A stretch of 64,000 bases of DNA from Adiantum capillus-veneris (Eukaryota > Streptophyta > Polypodiopsida > Polypodiales > Pteridaceae), in assembly GCA_014529385.2 (NCBI GenBank), contig CM043962.1:86964680-87028679 (forward strand). Reading direction: 5' to 3'. A program made the position numbers and the translations under genes. How positions within the stretch are numbered: position 1 is the first letter of the stretch; every line of letters starts with the position of its first letter. The notes beneath the pieces are model-generated. The model searched no databases and was not told where the DNA came from. It saw only the letters and a program-made list of their open reading frames with translations. Of this stretch, positions 63,294 through 64,000 are shown one piece after another.

Positions 63294-64000
63294 TGGTAGG
63301 CCTGCATGTAGCCACATGCTTCGTGCTCGCTCCGTGATTATTCTATTCATCCTTTCCAAAATTCCATTTTGCTGAGGTTTCCTTGGGGTCGTCGTTTGCC
63401 TCCGAATGCCATTGCTAGCACAAAATATTTCAAAAGCTCGGTTGCAATATTCGCCTTCATTGTCGTATCTGAGGCATGTAAGCTTGGTGCCTGCTTCATT
63501 CTCCACAAAGCCTTTCCACCTTTGACATATGGAAAACACATCGTATTTATTCTTCATTACAAAAACCCATGTTTTCCTAGTTGCATCGTCTATGAATGTT
63601 ACATAGTACAATGAGCCATTAAGGGATGGTGTACTTGCAGGACCCCAAACATCAAAATGAACCAAGTTAAGCTTTTTATTTTTTCTTTCATTTCTTGCTT
63701 TTTGAAATTTACCCTCTTTTGTTTACCGTAACACAATCTTCACAGAACTCTAAGTCCACTTCTTTCAAACCTAGTAGAAGCTTCTTTGATTGAAGGATTT
63801 GCAATTCTTTGGCACTCATATACCCAACCCAATAGTGCCACACCTCATTGTCGACTTCTGTAGTTGTTGCACAAGTTGAAGATTGTGTACTGATAGTACA
63901 CAAGTAAAGTGTAGCAACCTTTTCTCCTTTGGCAACCACCAAAGATCCCTTTGAGATCTTCCACCGTTTGTTTTCGAATGCAATGTTGTGACCTTCATCG
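63243..64000 (-). pseudogene. Copia 3 pre-integrase and integrase core
   Basis: 63243-63665 encodes MVHFDVWGPASTPSLNGSLY, LRYDNEGEYCNRAFEIF and PQQNGILERMNRIITERARS. The three integrase acidic residues are present, though the usual NGGE is NEGE. Across a shift near 63700, the 63709-63942 frame gives the pre-integrase region EVWHYWVGYMSAKELQILQS and EFCEDC, with H to Y/G changes in the zinc finger. The reading continues to the window edge. Confidence 0.88.

Larger units (their letters stand above)
60374..64000 (-). mobile_element. Copia 3: decayed Ty1/copia element, 3' part, continues beyond the window
   Basis: The minus strand carries integrase, RT and RNase H fragments followed by a polypurine tract and a 711-bp LTR. 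The same LTR family appears as a solo LTR at 29752-30489. The 5' LTR, primer site and gag lie to the right of 64000. Confidence 0.92.

Overview
The window reads as nuclear DNA from a large, repeat-rich land-plant genome. The evidence is stacked plant-type Ty1/copia and Ty3/gypsy LTR retrotransposons with initiator-Met and Asp tRNA primer sites, a LINE ORF1 of the plant DUF4283/zinc-knuckle type, and a block of plant mitochondrial rDNA. I found no intact host gene. The sequence does not let me name the species.

Layout. 1-2535: a decayed Ty3/gypsy pol (+) running into a probable LTR. 2536-6939: a nuclear copy of mitochondrial DNA carrying a complete rrn5, a second rrn5 5' piece, a trnfM and the 5' third of rrn26, all on the minus strand and flanked by an identical 75-bp direct repeat. 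7029-13780: mostly old non-coding sequence with a LINE ORF1 remnant (9320-10420, minus). 13780-28850: a three-level nest. An old retroelement gag (+) is split by a full-length 14.3-kb Ty3/gypsy element (14259-28576, minus, TSD CTAGA), whose integrase is split by a full-length 5.5-kb Ty1/copia element (17425-22965, minus, TSD CTCTT). 29700-31610: a 21-bp minisatellite field built on TTTGGTACTAT, holding a solo copia LTR (29752-30489, TSD CTTTG). 32380-36430: microsatellites and pyrimidine-rich units. 36590-38120: a copia fragment (minus). 38175-39885: an unrecognised protein-coding remnant with a probable intron. 40061-43714: a decayed Ty3/gypsy gag-pol (+). 43715-about 56916: a Tat/Athila-like Ty3 element with a very long LTR and tRNA-Asp-type primer site, internally deleted. 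Its integrase is split by a near full-length copia element (49421-54656, TSD CGCAA). 58259-59900: a large microsatellite and a gag-plus-3'-LTR copia remnant. 60374-64000: the 3' part of another decayed copia element (minus), which runs off the window.

How the parts relate. Target-site duplications and reading frames that resume across each insertion give a relative order: the host elements (old gag, gypsy 1, Tat-like) came first, and copia 1 and copia 2 came later. LTR pairs of the two complete copia elements differ at only about four of 187 and eight of 321 positions, so they are the youngest insertions. Most other coding remnants carry visible inactivating changes: RT FFDN and YVDG, protease DSR and ESC, and broken zinc knuckles.

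The best candidates for something undescribed are the coding remnant at 38175-39885, the protease-like domain placed after the integrase at 55800-56230, and the palindrome-bearing minisatellite in the Tat-like LTR. The mitochondrial insertion bounded by 75-bp repeats is the best candidate for an unusual insertion event.
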